The notes under the pieces: generated by a model
The model's input: the letters and a program-made list of their open reading frames with translations, nothing else
What the model was told of the DNA's origin: nothing
Databases searched by the model: none
Origin: Oscillospiraceae bacterium
GTDB taxonomy: Bacteria; Bacillota; Clostridia; Oscillospirales; SIG627
Assembly: GCA_015065085.1 (NCBI GenBank)
Contig: SVQW01000015.1
Location: forward strand, 1 to 60,776
DNA length: 60,776 bases
Direction of reading: 5' to 3'
Program-made: the position numbers and the translations under genes
Shown: piece by piece, positions 15,662 to 24,410 of the stretch
How positions within the stretch are numbered: the stretch's first letter is position 1
Layout: each line of letters opens with the position of its first letter

Positions 15662-16522
15662 TTATATTCTTGCGAAAATTTCCTTAAGATGCTTGAGGCC
15701 TTTTTCGATACCCTGAATGCAGTCCTCCGCTCCCTCATACTCGATGGAAAGGAATCCCTCATAGCCCGCCTTGAGCAAAATGCGTATGCACTTTTCTATG
15801 GGTACATCACCCTCACCCAGTGCACAGCATTTCAGGTAGTTACAGCCGCGGGAAACAAGTGTGTGACCCGGCAACGGCTTTTCTCTCACTGCCATGTCCT
15901 TTGCATGAACGTGGAAAGCATACGGTGCAAGACGGCTTACCGCCACAGCGGGATTTTCGTCAACGCACAGAAAGTTGCCCATGTCAATAAGAAGACCGTA
16001 GTTATCGTGGTTTACGGCGTTAAACAGTCTTTCCATGCGGTCGCTGTCCTGAGCCAGCATACCGTGGTTCTCACTGCAGGTTCTTATTCCGAGACTCTGT
16101 GCATACTCGGTTATTTTTCTTGCGCTGTCTGCCAAATCGGGCAGCATAAGGTCAAAGCTTCTGCCTTTTCCTGCTTTTGCAAGATTCCAGCATACGTCAT
16201 GGCGCAAAAGCTTTACACCCAATACGGCGGCAATATCAAGCTGATCTTTAACTTTCTGTATTTCTGCCTCTCTTGCCTCTGCGGTGTCGGCAAAAAGATT
16301 TGCGCCGATGGTGTAAGCGTTTATTTCAATACCCACTTTTTCCGCTTCTGCCTTTATTGCACGTGCAAGCTCTGTTTTTTCCTCTTTGGTTTCACCCTTG
16401 AGGTCGATAAATTCAATGGCGTCAAAGCCCATTTCCTTTGCTTTTGCCACGCAGTCAAGCTGGGTCATTTTGCCGGCGTTGATATATTGGGCAAAAGAAT
16501 AAGAACTAACTGAAAATTTCAT
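15662..16522 (-). CDS. Sugar phosphate isomerase/epimerase family protein (TIM barrel)
   Basis: The 286-residue protein has the AP-endonuclease-2-like barrel: MGFDAIEFIDLKGE near 30, RHDVCWNLAK near 105, TCSENHGMLAQ near 150, LLIDMGNFLCVDENP near 180, AFHVHAKDMAV near 208 and LSIEYEGAED near 260. The Glu, Asp and His residues in these strands are the usual metal ligands. The substrate is not identifiable. AAGGAG lies 8 bases before the ATG. The upstream acyltransferase gene ends 17 bases away, so the two are probably cotranscribed. Confidence 0.87.
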   Translation of the reverse strand: MKFSVSSYSFAQYINAGKMTQLDCVAKAKEMGFDAIEFIDLKGETKEEKTELARAIKAEAEKVGIEINAYTIGANLFADTAEAREAEIQKVKDQLDIAAVLGVKLLRHDVCWNLAKAGKGRSFDLMLPDLADSARKITEYAQSLGIRTCSENHGMLAQDSDRMERLFNAVNHDNYGLLIDMGNFLCVDENPAVAVSRLAPYAFHVHAKDMAVREKPLPGHTLVSRGCNYLKCCALGEGDVPIEKCIRILLKAGYEGFLSIEYEGAEDCIQGIEKGLKHLKEIFARI

Positions 16523-16539
16523 ATTTTTTCTCCTTTATC

Positions 16540-17769
16540 TTATTTATCTGTAAAAAATATCCCTTGCATTTCGTATATTTTCCCGCCTGACATGTAGTAG
16601 TTTTTCAGAGCACGGAAAAGACTTGTGGTTTCGGGCAGAACGCTTACATCGCTGACCGAGTTTCTGTCACGTCCGAAAACATGGTAGAAAATACCCTTTG
16701 AATCAGACCATACGGCGATGCTGTTGAAGCGTGCCAGAAACTTTGCAATGTTTGTATCTTCGCCCAGAACGTATTTAAGCTGAGGGTCCATAAGCCAGCT
16801 GTGGCAATGGAACGCCTTGTAATCATACTCGGGGTAATATTTTGCCAAAAATTCTATACCGCGTGCTATGGAGTCGTCCACCGCCTCGGGGGTCATGCCG
16901 CCTCCTGCGGGAATATGCAGACTGACAATGTAGTCTCCCTTTTCAAGCACTTTTTTCCACTGGCTTTTGAGCAGCGTGACGGGGGTGCTCCTTACATATC
17001 CCATTTCGGAATGCGGATATCCTGTCCAGGCATCTTCTGTTTCGGTTACCACAGGTGTCCAGCTTCCTTCTTCATCCTCGTAGCCTGTCATGCCGAGAGG
17101 ATAACCGGTTTTGTGAAGCTGCTTTTCATGTGCAAGTATAACGGTTTCACCCTCGGAATTTCTGAAAACCGTCGCGCCTGCGTCAAATTTTCTTTCAATT
17201 TCAATTTCCAGTCTGCCGAGTCTGTAAAGCTTGCAGTCAATTGACAGCTGGAACCATGCCATAAGGTCAAAACCGGGATAGCCGTGATTCTTTATATGCT
17301 TTGTTACGGTATGCTCAGGCAGGCGCAGTGCTTCAGTGACAATGTCGTCCGGTATGCCGCGCGCCTTCATTTTTTCATGACTGTATGGTATCATGGTAGC
17401 CATAGCGAGTCCGCGAAGCATATCGATTGCAAGATCCGGCTTGCCGTCGGCTGATTTGGGATAGCTGAAAGACATTTCGCCGCGCGCCTTTTCTCTGTTC
17501 TTCAAAACAGTTGCAAGAAGCAGAAGAAAAATGCTCAGTGGCTCACTTTGGGAAATCTTTTCTGCTGCCTTGATATAATACTCAAGCACATCGTTGAGAA
17601 CGCTGTACTTTTCGTGAAGAGCAATGTAGTAAGCAGGGTCGGCATATTTACAGCCGCACTCACTGTACTCCTTTATTACCTCAGGGTATAAGTCGTACCA
17701 ACGCTGAGGCCATTTTTCGCAGCCCAATTCCCGCATAAGTGTCTCTATTGTTGCAAATTTGTTATCCAT
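16540..17769 (-). CDS. GNAT-like acyltransferase domain protein
   Basis: The 409-residue protein matches my memory of two-domain acyltransferase-like proteins with an N-terminal NAT_N-type helical domain (about 1-130) and a C-terminal GNAT_C domain. The hallmark is the stretch SLHIPAGGGMTPEAV (about 305-320) followed by AFHCHSWLMDPQLKYVLG (about 345-362) and NIAKFLARF. No substrate is known. An in-frame ATG upstream (17781) exists, but GGGAGA precedes 17769 with good spacing. It is transcribed with the isomerase at 15662; a hairpin separates it from the isomerase gene upstream. Confidence 0.75.
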   Translation of the reverse strand: MDNKFATIETLMRELGCEKWPQRWYDLYPEVIKEYSECGCKYADPAYYIALHEKYSVLNDVLEYYIKAAEKISQSEPLSIFLLLLATVLKNREKARGEMSFSYPKSADGKPDLAIDMLRGLAMATMIPYSHEKMKARGIPDDIVTEALRLPEHTVTKHIKNHGYPGFDLMAWFQLSIDCKLYRLGRLEIEIERKFDAGATVFRNSEGETVILAHEKQLHKTGYPLGMTGYEDEEGSWTPVVTETEDAWTGYPHSEMGYVRSTPVTLLKSQWKKVLEKGDYIVSLHIPAGGGMTPEAVDDSIARGIEFLAKYYPEYDYKAFHCHSWLMDPQLKYVLGEDTNIAKFLARFNSIAVWSDSKGIFYHVFGRDRNSVSDVSVLPETTSLFRALKNYYMSGGKIYEMQGIFFTDK

Positions 17770-17807
17770 GTCGTCTCCCATATCCAAAAAGGTTATAATA
17801 TAAAAAA

Positions 17808-17869
17808 CACGGGATAGGTCGAATAATACGGTGATATACATTTACCGTTATATTTTAACATATCCCGTG
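17808..17869 (-). terminator. Terminator-like hairpin upstream of the acyltransferase gene
   Basis: CACGGGATA (17808-17816) and TATCCCGTG (17861-17869) are exact reverse complements, and the minus strand continues into TTTTTTAT. An inner ACGGT/ACCGT pair adds structure. It most likely ends the isomerase transcript of 17920-18771. Its position 40 bases before the next start also allows an attenuator role. Confidence 0.6.
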
Positions 17870-17919
17870 AAGATTTTCAATTTGCGGATTTTTCGTAAAA
17901 TAGGAATTGTTTATCGAAT

Positions 17920-18771
17920 TTATCCGATAATGCTTTTAAGAAAGTCGCGTGCAGTGATTATGTCTGCGGCAGGGTCTGCACCAACCTCGCGTTCAATGGT
18001 CAAGAAGCCCTTATAGCCGATTTCGTCCAACGCCTTGAGATAGTTGGGGAAGTCTACACTTCCTGTGCCCAGAGGAACTTCTTCAAAGAACTTGATACCT
18101 GCAATATCCTCAGGTACGGGATGAACTGCGCGGTAGATGTACTCGGGATTGGATTCGCGAAGCTTGTTGCCGTCCTTTGCGTGAGTGTGAACGATGTACT
18201 TCTTGAGGGTATGTACAGCCTTTACGGGGTCATCGCCTGTAACCATCTTGAAGTTTGCGGGGTCAAGGTTTACAGCAACACCGGTAGAGCCCAGGTCGTC
18301 CAGGAACATTTTCAGTGTATCGGCTGTTTCGGGACCTGTTTCAATGGCAAAGTGAGCTTCCATGCTGTCCGCAAAATGCGCAAGCTCAAAGCATGCTTCC
18401 TGCATTATCTTATATCTTTCGTGATTTTTGTCTGCGGGAACAACACCGATGTGGGTGGTGATTATGTCGGTGCCCAGATCTTTTGCAAGCTCAACTATGC
18501 GCTTGGATTTTTCAATAAGTTCGGGATTAAGCTCCTTGTTGCCAAAACCTTTTCCAAGGTCTCCGCACAGTGCGGAAAATACCAGACCGTAGGATTCTAC
18601 CTCGGATTTGAGCGCTTTGCGCTGCTCGGCGCTGAGATTTTCGGGGGAATTTTCACCTTTGGTGGCATACATCTGAATACCGTTTGCGCCTATTTCGGCT
18701 GCTTTTTTGATTGCATCGCTGCGATTCATTCTGAAAGATTCAAGAATTACGCCTATCGGGAAATTGAACAT
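17920..18771 (-). CDS. Sugar phosphate isomerase/epimerase family protein (TIM barrel)
   Basis: This is a 283-residue protein of the AP-endonuclease-2-like barrel family. Visible conserved strands are IGANGIQMYATKGE near 25, DIITTHIGVVP near 90, FAIETGPETAD near 135, AVNLDPANFKMVTGD near 160, IVHTHAKDGN near 195 and FLTIEREVGADP near 255. The set of Glu, Asp and His ligands appears intact. Start 18771 has AAGGAG at good spacing and a consensus promoter upstream; the longer frame is not needed. It is probably a single-gene unit ended by the hairpin at 17808. Confidence 0.87.
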   Translation of the reverse strand: MFNFPIGVILESFRMNRSDAIKKAAEIGANGIQMYATKGENSPENLSAEQRKALKSEVESYGLVFSALCGDLGKGFGNKELNPELIEKSKRIVELAKDLGTDIITTHIGVVPADKNHERYKIMQEACFELAHFADSMEAHFAIETGPETADTLKMFLDDLGSTGVAVNLDPANFKMVTGDDPVKAVHTLKKYIVHTHAKDGNKLRESNPEYIYRAVHPVPEDIAGIKFFEEVPLGTGSVDFPNYLKALDEIGYKGFLTIEREVGADPAADIITARDFLKSIIG

Positions 18772-18820
18772 AAATACTTTCTCCTTTTGAATGTTGTATT
18801 TTGAATAAGATAACAAGTTT

Positions 18821-18849
18821 ATTGTAGCATTATTAAACGGATTTGTCAA
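18821..18849 (-). promoter_or_regulatory. Promoter of the third isomerase gene
   Basis: Minus strand TTGACA (18849-18844), 17 bases, TACAAT (18826-18821), about 50 bases before the start codon. Confidence 0.8.
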
Positions 18850-18975
18850 TATAAAATTTCAATATAAGTATGATAATGGCACGAAAATGTGTATAACGGG
18901 TCATGTAAGAGTTGCAAAAAAGGCGAGAATATAACATAATTATTAAAAAAAATGCGAAAAAATTATGTTAAAATC

Positions 18976-19004
18976 TTGACATACGGGTGAAAAAGATATA
19001 TACT
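18976..19004 (+). promoter_or_regulatory. Promoter of the liv operon
   Basis: TTGACA (18976-18981), 17 bases, TATACT (18999-19004). Transcription would begin about 28 bases before the start codon at 19040. Confidence 0.8.
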
Positions 19005-19039
19005 GTACTAAACAAAATTAAACCATGGAGGTTTTAAAA

Positions 19040-20221
19040 ATGAAATTCACAAAAATTCTTACACTTGCACTTGTTGCTGTTTTTTGCTTTGCAATGCTGG
19101 CAGGATGCAGCGAAACCAACTATGCGGCTGACAATGCCGAGTTTGTTATAGGTGTTTCCGGTCCTCTTACCGGAGGTGCCGCAATGTACGGTCAGGCAGT
19201 TGCCAACGCGGCTCAGATTGCTGTTGATGAAATCAATGCCGCAGGTGGCTTCAATGGTGTAAACTTCAAGCTGGTTGCTGTCGACGATATGCACGATGCT
19301 ACTAAGATTTCCACCAACTACTCTTCACTTTACGAAGGCGGTATGCAGGTATCTCTCGGTACCGTTACCACTGCTCCCGGTCTTGAGTTCAAAAATCTTT
19401 CCAAGGACGACAACGTGTTCTTCCTTACCCCCTCCGCTTCCGGCGACAAGATTCCCGAGTTTGACAACGGATACCAGATGTGCTTTGCGGACGGTAACCA
19501 GGGTAAGGTTGCCGCTGAGTTTGTAAATGCAAACTTCGCAGGTCAGACCATTGGTGCTTTCTACAAGTCCGATGAGGCTTATTCCAAGGGTATTTATGAC
19601 CAGTTCAAGGCTAACCTTGATGAGTCTGTAACTGTTATTGAAACCACCTTCACCGATGCTAACGCAACTGACTTTTCCACCCAGATTGACACTCTCAAGG
19701 ATTGCGGATTTATCTTTATGCCTACATACTACACCCCCGCATCTCTCTTTATGACTCAGGCAAAGGATATTATGGCTCCCGAGGCTGTTTACTACGGTTG
19801 TGACGGCTTTGACGGCATCGATAACATCGAAGGCTTCGATATTACACTTATTCCTCAGGAAGTAACCATGCTTTCTCACTTCAACTCCAAGGCTACCGAT
19901 GGTATGGCTAAGGAATTTATCGACAAATATGTTGCAAAATTCGGTGCAGAGACCCTCAACCAGTTCGGCGCATCCGCATATGACTGTGTATATGCTATTT
20001 ACGGTGCAATGCAGAAGGCTGTTGCGGAGGGTAAGGAAATCCCCGTTAACATCAGCGCATCTGACCTTTGCGAAATCCTTAAGGCACAGTTCGCAGGCGG
20101 CTACACTGTTGAAAATGCTGTTACAGGTAACAACATTTCCTGGGAAGCAAACGGCTATGTAAACAAGGGCGCTATCAAATACGTAATCAAAGCGGCAGGT
20201 CTGCCTGTCGATGAGAAATAA
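19040..20221 (+). CDS. livK: Branched-chain amino-acid ABC transporter substrate-binding lipoprotein
   Basis: The 393-residue lipoprotein has a signal peptide ending in LAGC (residue 21 or so) and a type I periplasmic-binding fold: FVIGVSGPLTGGAAMYGQ near 35, INAAGGFNG near 65, FLTPSASGD near 130, IGAFYKSDEAYSKGI near 175. This is the Leu/Ile/Val-binding family and captures amino acids for the permease encoded downstream. The upstream ATG at 19025 overlaps GGAGG itself, so 19040 is the start. A stable hairpin follows the stop, probably to favour binding protein over permease. Confidence 0.92.
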   Translation: MKFTKILTLALVAVFCFAMLAGCSETNYAADNAEFVIGVSGPLTGGAAMYGQAVANAAQIAVDEINAAGGFNGVNFKLVAVDDMHDATKISTNYSSLYEGGMQVSLGTVTTAPGLEFKNLSKDDNVFFLTPSASGDKIPEFDNGYQMCFADGNQGKVAAEFVNANFAGQTIGAFYKSDEAYSKGIYDQFKANLDESVTVIETTFTDANATDFSTQIDTLKDCGFIFMPTYYTPASLFMTQAKDIMAPEAVYYGCDGFDGIDNIEGFDITLIPQEVTMLSHFNSKATDGMAKEFIDKYVAKFGAETLNQFGASAYDCVYAIYGAMQKAVAEGKEIPVNISASDLCEILKAQFAGGYTVENAVTGNNISWEANGYVNKGAIKYVIKAAGLPVDEK

Positions 20222-20250
20222 TTCAATACGACAGATTTGATATATTTGGT

Positions 20251-20279
20251 ATATTGCCGGTCATTACGACCGGCAATAT
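20251..20279 (+). other. Intercistronic hairpin between binding protein and permease genes
   Basis: ATATTGCCGGTC (20251-20262) and GACCGGCAATAT (20268-20279) form a perfect 12-bp stem with a 5-base loop but no T-run after it. In importer operons such a hairpin often protects the upstream message and lowers downstream expression. Confidence 0.75.
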
Positions 20280-20327
20280 ACTAATATCCAAACTTTTCAT
20301 ACTAAATTTGATTTTTAAGGTATAAAA

Positions 20328-21200
20328 ATGGAACTGATATTATCTACGCTTATTAACGGTCTGAGTCTCGGCGGAATTTATGCCATGATAGCTCTGGGCT
20401 ACACCATGGTTTACGGTATCGCCAAAATGCTCAACTTCGCTCACGGCGACATTATTATGGTGGGCGGATATGTTATATATGTCTTTATGGCGCTGAAAAA
20501 TCCCTTGCTTGCCATTATTATGGCGGTTGTTTTCTGTGTTATACTGGGCATGACAATAGAAAAGATTGCATATAAACCCTTACGCGGTGCATCTCCTCTG
20601 GCAGTTCTCATAACAGCTATCGGCGTAAGCTACCTGCTCCAGAGTCTGGCGCAGATGATTTTCGGTTCTGCCAATAAAATGGTAACCGTTTATGACTTCG
20701 GTTCAATAAAATTCATGGGTGTTTCCGTACAGGTGTCTGCGCTGGTAACACTGGCGGTAACGGTTGTTGTCATGACGGCACTTACAATGTTTGTAAAATA
20801 TACCCGTATAGGACGTGCAATGATTGCCGTATCAGAGGATAAGGGTGCGGCACAGCTTATGGGTATTAATGTAAACGGTATTATTACAATTACGTTTGCC
20901 ATCGGCTCGGCACTGGCGGCACTGGCAGGTCTTTTCTATCTGCTTAAAGCCCCCAGCATTTCAAATACTCTCGGCGCAATGCCGGGTATCAAGGCGTTCA
21001 CAGCCGCGGTTATCGGCGGTATAGGCTCTATTCCGGGCGCTATGCTGGGCGGAATACTGCTCGGCATGGTAGAGTGTATTTCCTACAAAATAACAGTTAT
21101 CGCTCCTTACACGGATGCTATCGAATTCTCAATTCTGATAATAATTCTCCTTGTAAGACCGACAGGCTTTCTCGGTAAGAAGAGGAGGGAAAAAGTATAA
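20328..21200 (+). CDS. livH: Branched-chain amino-acid ABC transporter permease LivH
   Basis: The protein has 290 residues with about eight membrane helices. It begins MELILSTLINGLSLGGIYAMIALG and contains MLNFAHGDIIMVGGY (about 35) and AFTAAVIGGIGSIPGAMLGG (about 225), both typical of LivH. It forms the transmembrane channel with LivM. An AAGG-type site precedes the ATG. The stop overlaps the livM start (TAATG), implying translational coupling. Confidence 0.95.
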   Translation: MELILSTLINGLSLGGIYAMIALGYTMVYGIAKMLNFAHGDIIMVGGYVIYVFMALKNPLLAIIMAVVFCVILGMTIEKIAYKPLRGASPLAVLITAIGVSYLLQSLAQMIFGSANKMVTVYDFGSIKFMGVSVQVSALVTLAVTVVVMTALTMFVKYTRIGRAMIAVSEDKGAAQLMGINVNGIITITFAIGSALAALAGLFYLLKAPSISNTLGAMPGIKAFTAAVIGGIGSIPGAMLGGILLGMVECISYKITVIAPYTDAIEFSILIIILLVRPTGFLGKKRREKV

Positions 21201-22342
21201 TGAAAAAATTGAAAAGAATAAGCTGGCAGCATTATATAAATTACATTGTGATCGGTATTTTTACTGCCGCAATGTCAGTTATCACCTTTACGGGCGGACA
21301 TCTCAGCAGCTCTTTGCTGTACCTTTTGGAAAAAATGGCAATAAGCATAATACTTGCAGTGTCCCTCAGCCTTGTTGTAGGTTTTTTGGGCGAGCTTTCG
21401 CTGGGTCACGCAGGCTTTATGTGCGTGGGCGCATATCTGGGTGGTAAGCTTTCCGCAGTACTTGAACCTGTAATAGGCAACAGCCCTCTTAACTTTGTTA
21501 TATGCGTTATTGCAGGCGGTGCAATTGCGGCAGTGTGCGGTGTTGTTATCGGTATGCCTGCTTTGAGATTGCGCGGAGACTACCTTGCCATTGTAACACT
21601 GGCTTTCGGCGAAATAGTAAAGTCCATTTTCCAGAACACAAGCGACGATACCTTCGGCGGTGCGTTGGGTCTTGCAACTCCCAGATACGACAAAAAATAT
21701 CTTTTCATTTTTGCCTTTGTTCTGGTGATTATTACACTTTTTATTATTCAGAACTTTATCCGCTCCAAGCACGGCAGAGCCGTTACCGCCATACGCGATA
21801 ACGAAATTGCCGCACGTGCAAGCGGTATAAACGTTACTAAGTATAAGCTTCTGGCGTTTACCGTATCTGCGTTTTTTGCAGGTATTGCGGGTGTTTTGTA
21901 CAGCTTCTCCAACTACAATGTTCAGAGTGCCAAATTCGGCTATAACTATTCCATTGAAATTCTGGTTATGGTGGTTCTTGGCGGCATGGGAAGCATAAAC
22001 GGCTCCATCATAGCCGCGGCGCTCATAACCTTCCTCAATACCAAGCTTGCAACTATTCTCACGGGTGACCTTGCAGTGCTTCAGAATTTCCTGTACGCAC
22101 TTATTCTCATAGTTATAGTTATTTATAATAACGCTCCCGCACTCAAGAACTTCCGAGATAAATATAATTTCGGTACGCTGATTTCCAAGGTGTTCAAGCG
22201 CAAGCATGACCCGGCAGACAGACGTGACGACAAGGCAAAATGGGACGTTGTGCCTACTAAAATAGAAATGAACGAGATTCTTTCCATCGATATGACACCT
22301 CAGGACAAAAAAGGAAACTACGGAAACGGAGGGGATAACTGA
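21200..22342 (+). CDS. livM: Branched-chain amino-acid ABC transporter permease LivM
   Basis: The 380-residue membrane protein carries the LivM hallmarks SLSLVVGFLGELSLGHAGFM (about residue 55), LRLRGDYLAIVTLAFGEI (about 125), RAVTAIRDNEIAARASGI (about 195) and VLGGMGSINGSIIAAAL (about 260). The C-terminal about 60 residues are a charged cytosolic tail (KRKHDPADRRDDKAKWDV), somewhat longer than usual. Start and stop each overlap the neighbouring genes by one base. Confidence 0.94.
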   Translation: MKKLKRISWQHYINYIVIGIFTAAMSVITFTGGHLSSSLLYLLEKMAISIILAVSLSLVVGFLGELSLGHAGFMCVGAYLGGKLSAVLEPVIGNSPLNFVICVIAGGAIAAVCGVVIGMPALRLRGDYLAIVTLAFGEIVKSIFQNTSDDTFGGALGLATPRYDKKYLFIFAFVLVIITLFIIQNFIRSKHGRAVTAIRDNEIAARASGINVTKYKLLAFTVSAFFAGIAGVLYSFSNYNVQSAKFGYNYSIEILVMVVLGGMGSINGSIIAAALITFLNTKLATILTGDLAVLQNFLYALILIVIVIYNNAPALKNFRDKYNFGTLISKVFKRKHDPADRRDDKAKWDVVPTKIEMNEILSIDMTPQDKKGNYGNGGDN

Positions 22343-23112
22343 TGGCTGAATATATTCTTGAAACTAAAGGTCTGGGTATTTCCTTCGGCGGTCTTAAGGC
22401 GGCTCAGGACGTCAATATCCGCATAAAGAAGAATCAGATATATGGTCTTATAGGCCCCAATGGCGCGGGAAAAACAACTATTTTCAATCTTCTCACCGGC
22501 GTATATAAGCCTACTGCGGGAACTTTTTATTTGGATGGCGAGGAGATTAAGGGACTTAGACAGGACAAAATAAACCACAAAGGTATCGCTCGTACATTTC
22601 AGAACATCCGTCTTTTTAATAATATGACGGTTGTACGAAATGTTATGGTGGGTCTGCATGACCGACCCGAATATAAATGCAGTGTTTTGGAGTCATTTCT
22701 GAGATTGCCCCGACATTTTAAGGTGGAAAAGGCTATGCGTGAAAAAGCCAAGGAGCTGCTTCGCATTTTCGACCTTGAAGAAGAACGCAATAATCTTGCC
22801 TGCAATCTGCCATACGGCAAGCAGAGAAAACTGGAAATAGCACGCGCTCTTGCCACCAACCCCAAGCTGTTGCTATTGGACGAGCCTGCGGCAGGTATGA
22901 ATCCTCACGAAACAGAAGACCTTGTAAAGACCATAAGATTTATACGCGACCGCTTCGACATGACCATTCTGCTTATTGAGCACGACATGAAGTTCGTGTC
23001 AGGTCTGTGCGATGAGGTTACTGTCCTCAACTTCGGTACTGTGCTTGCCGAGGGTGACACAAAAACTGCCTTGAACGACCCCGAAGTCATAAAGGCATAT
23101 ATCGGAGGTTAA
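22342..23112 (+). CDS. livG: Branched-chain amino-acid ABC transporter ATP-binding protein LivG
   Basis: The 256-residue ATPase has Walker A GPNGAGKTT (about residue 38), the family-specific signature region LPYGKQRKLEIARAL (about 155), Walker B LLLLDEPAAGMNP (about 175) and a switch His in LLIEHDMKFV. The insert between Walker A and the signature helix is typical of LivG. It starts inside a TGATG overlap with livM. Confidence 0.95.
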   Translation: MAEYILETKGLGISFGGLKAAQDVNIRIKKNQIYGLIGPNGAGKTTIFNLLTGVYKPTAGTFYLDGEEIKGLRQDKINHKGIARTFQNIRLFNNMTVVRNVMVGLHDRPEYKCSVLESFLRLPRHFKVEKAMREKAKELLRIFDLEEERNNLACNLPYGKQRKLEIARALATNPKLLLLDEPAAGMNPHETEDLVKTIRFIRDRFDMTILLIEHDMKFVSGLCDEVTVLNFGTVLAEGDTKTALNDPEVIKAYIGG

Positions 23113-23115
23113 TCC

Positions 23116-23826
23116 ATGGCAATGCTTGAAGTAAAGGATTTAGAAGTATACTACGGCGTCATCTGTGCGCTTAAGGGTATAAGCTTTGAGGTAAATCAGG
23201 GCGAGATAGTAACTCTCATAGGCGCAAACGGAGCAGGTAAAACAACTACAATGCAGAGCGTTGTGGGTCTTATCCCCGCAAGGGCGGGCAAAGTGACCTT
23301 TGACGGAAAAGACATCACAAAGGTGCCCTGCCATAAAATAGTCCATATTGGCATGACCCAGGTGCCCGAGGGCAGACGTATATTCCAGGAACTGACCGTG
23401 TACGAGAATCTCCTTATGGGCGCTTACTCTATCAAGGATCAGTCGGGCTTTAAAAAGGACCTTGATGCTATTTATACCCGTTTTCCGCGTCTTGCTGAAC
23501 GCAAAAATCAGATAGCAGGTACTCTTTCGGGCGGTGAACAACAAATGCTTGCCATGGGACGCGCAATTATGAGCCACCCCAAGCTTCTCATGCTGGACGA
23601 GCCGTCTATGGGACTTTCACCGCTTCTGGTGGATCAGGTGTTTGAAATTATCAAGGACATCAATAAAGACGGAACAACAATTCTTCTCGTTGAGCAGAAT
23701 GCGGGCAAGTCGCTTGCAATTTCTGACCGTGCCTATGTTCTGGAAAACGGAAAAATTGTTCTCACGGGTACAGGCAGTGAGCTTGCCGCCAGTGAGATGG
23801 TTAAGAAAGCATATCTTGGCGGTTAA
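23116..23826 (+). CDS. livF: Branched-chain amino-acid ABC transporter ATP-binding protein LivF
   Basis: The 236-residue ATPase has Walker A GANGAGKTTT (about 37), the loop VPEGRRIFQELTVYENL, signature TLSGGEQQMLAMGRA (about 135), Walker B LLMLDEPSMGLSP (about 155) and switch LLVEQNA. It pairs with LivG to energise the LivHM channel. The ATG follows livG by three bases. Confidence 0.95.
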   Translation: MAMLEVKDLEVYYGVICALKGISFEVNQGEIVTLIGANGAGKTTTMQSVVGLIPARAGKVTFDGKDITKVPCHKIVHIGMTQVPEGRRIFQELTVYENLLMGAYSIKDQSGFKKDLDAIYTRFPRLAERKNQIAGTLSGGEQQMLAMGRAIMSHPKLLMLDEPSMGLSPLLVDQVFEIIKDINKDGTTILLVEQNAGKSLAISDRAYVLENGKIVLTGTGSELAASEMVKKAYLGG

Positions 23827-23844
23827 AACCGAAAGGAATTTTAT

Positions 23845-24315
23845 ATGGAAATAAATCAGATAGAACTGGTTATGGAGTCGCAGAAGAATATTGCGCTAAT
23901 AGCCCACGACAGCAAAAAACATGACCTTATTGACTGGTGTAAAAAGAACAAGGAAATTCTTGAGCATCATTTCCTCTGCGGAACGGGAACAACCGCAAAG
24001 ATGGTTGCTGAGCATACGGGTCTTCCCGTGCGCGGCTACAACAGCGGTCCTCTTGGCGGAGACCAGCAGATAGGTGCACGCATTGTAGAGGGCAAGATAG
24101 ATATAGTCATCTTCTTTTCCGACCCCCTTGCCGCACAGCCTCATGACCCCGACGTAAAGGCGCTTCTCAGAATAGCGCAGGTTTATGATATTCCCATAGC
24201 AAATAACCGTGCAACAGCGGATTTCATAATCACCAGCCCTTACATGGAGGGTACCTATTCTCATATGCTTAAAAACTTTAAAGCCGAAGTTAACCACCGC
24301 GCCAAAACACTTTGA
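23845..24315 (+). CDS. mgsA: Methylglyoxal synthase
   Basis: The 156-residue protein converts dihydroxyacetone phosphate to methylglyoxal and phosphate. Conserved MgsA blocks are IALIAHDSKKHDLIDW (about 17, catalytic Asp), GTGTTAKM (about 49), GYNSGPLGGDQQIGARI (about 66) and FFSDPLAAQPHDPDV (about 92). Length is normal. GAAAGGAA precedes the ATG. It follows livF by 18 bases and is probably read from the same transcript, which is an unusual pairing. Confidence 0.93.
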   Translation: MEINQIELVMESQKNIALIAHDSKKHDLIDWCKKNKEILEHHFLCGTGTTAKMVAEHTGLPVRGYNSGPLGGDQQIGARIVEGKIDIVIFFSDPLAAQPHDPDVKALLRIAQVYDIPIANNRATADFIITSPYMEGTYSHMLKNFKAEVNHRAKTL

Positions 24316-24336
24316 ATTTAATTTTATAATGATAAT

Positions 24337-24368
24337 GAGGGGGAGCCTTTTACAAAAGGCTCCCCCTC
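24337..24368. repeat. GGAGCC palindromic hairpin, copy 1
   Basis: GAGGGGGAGCCTTT pairs with AAAGGCTCCCCCTC around a short loop, about 14 bp and perfect. The plus strand has no proper T-run after it, so it is a weak terminator at best. A related palindrome lies at 34858-34890. Confidence 0.7.
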
Positions 24369-24410
24369 AAACTCCCCCGCGAAAACTTGAAATTAAATAA
24401 AAAATAGGAA

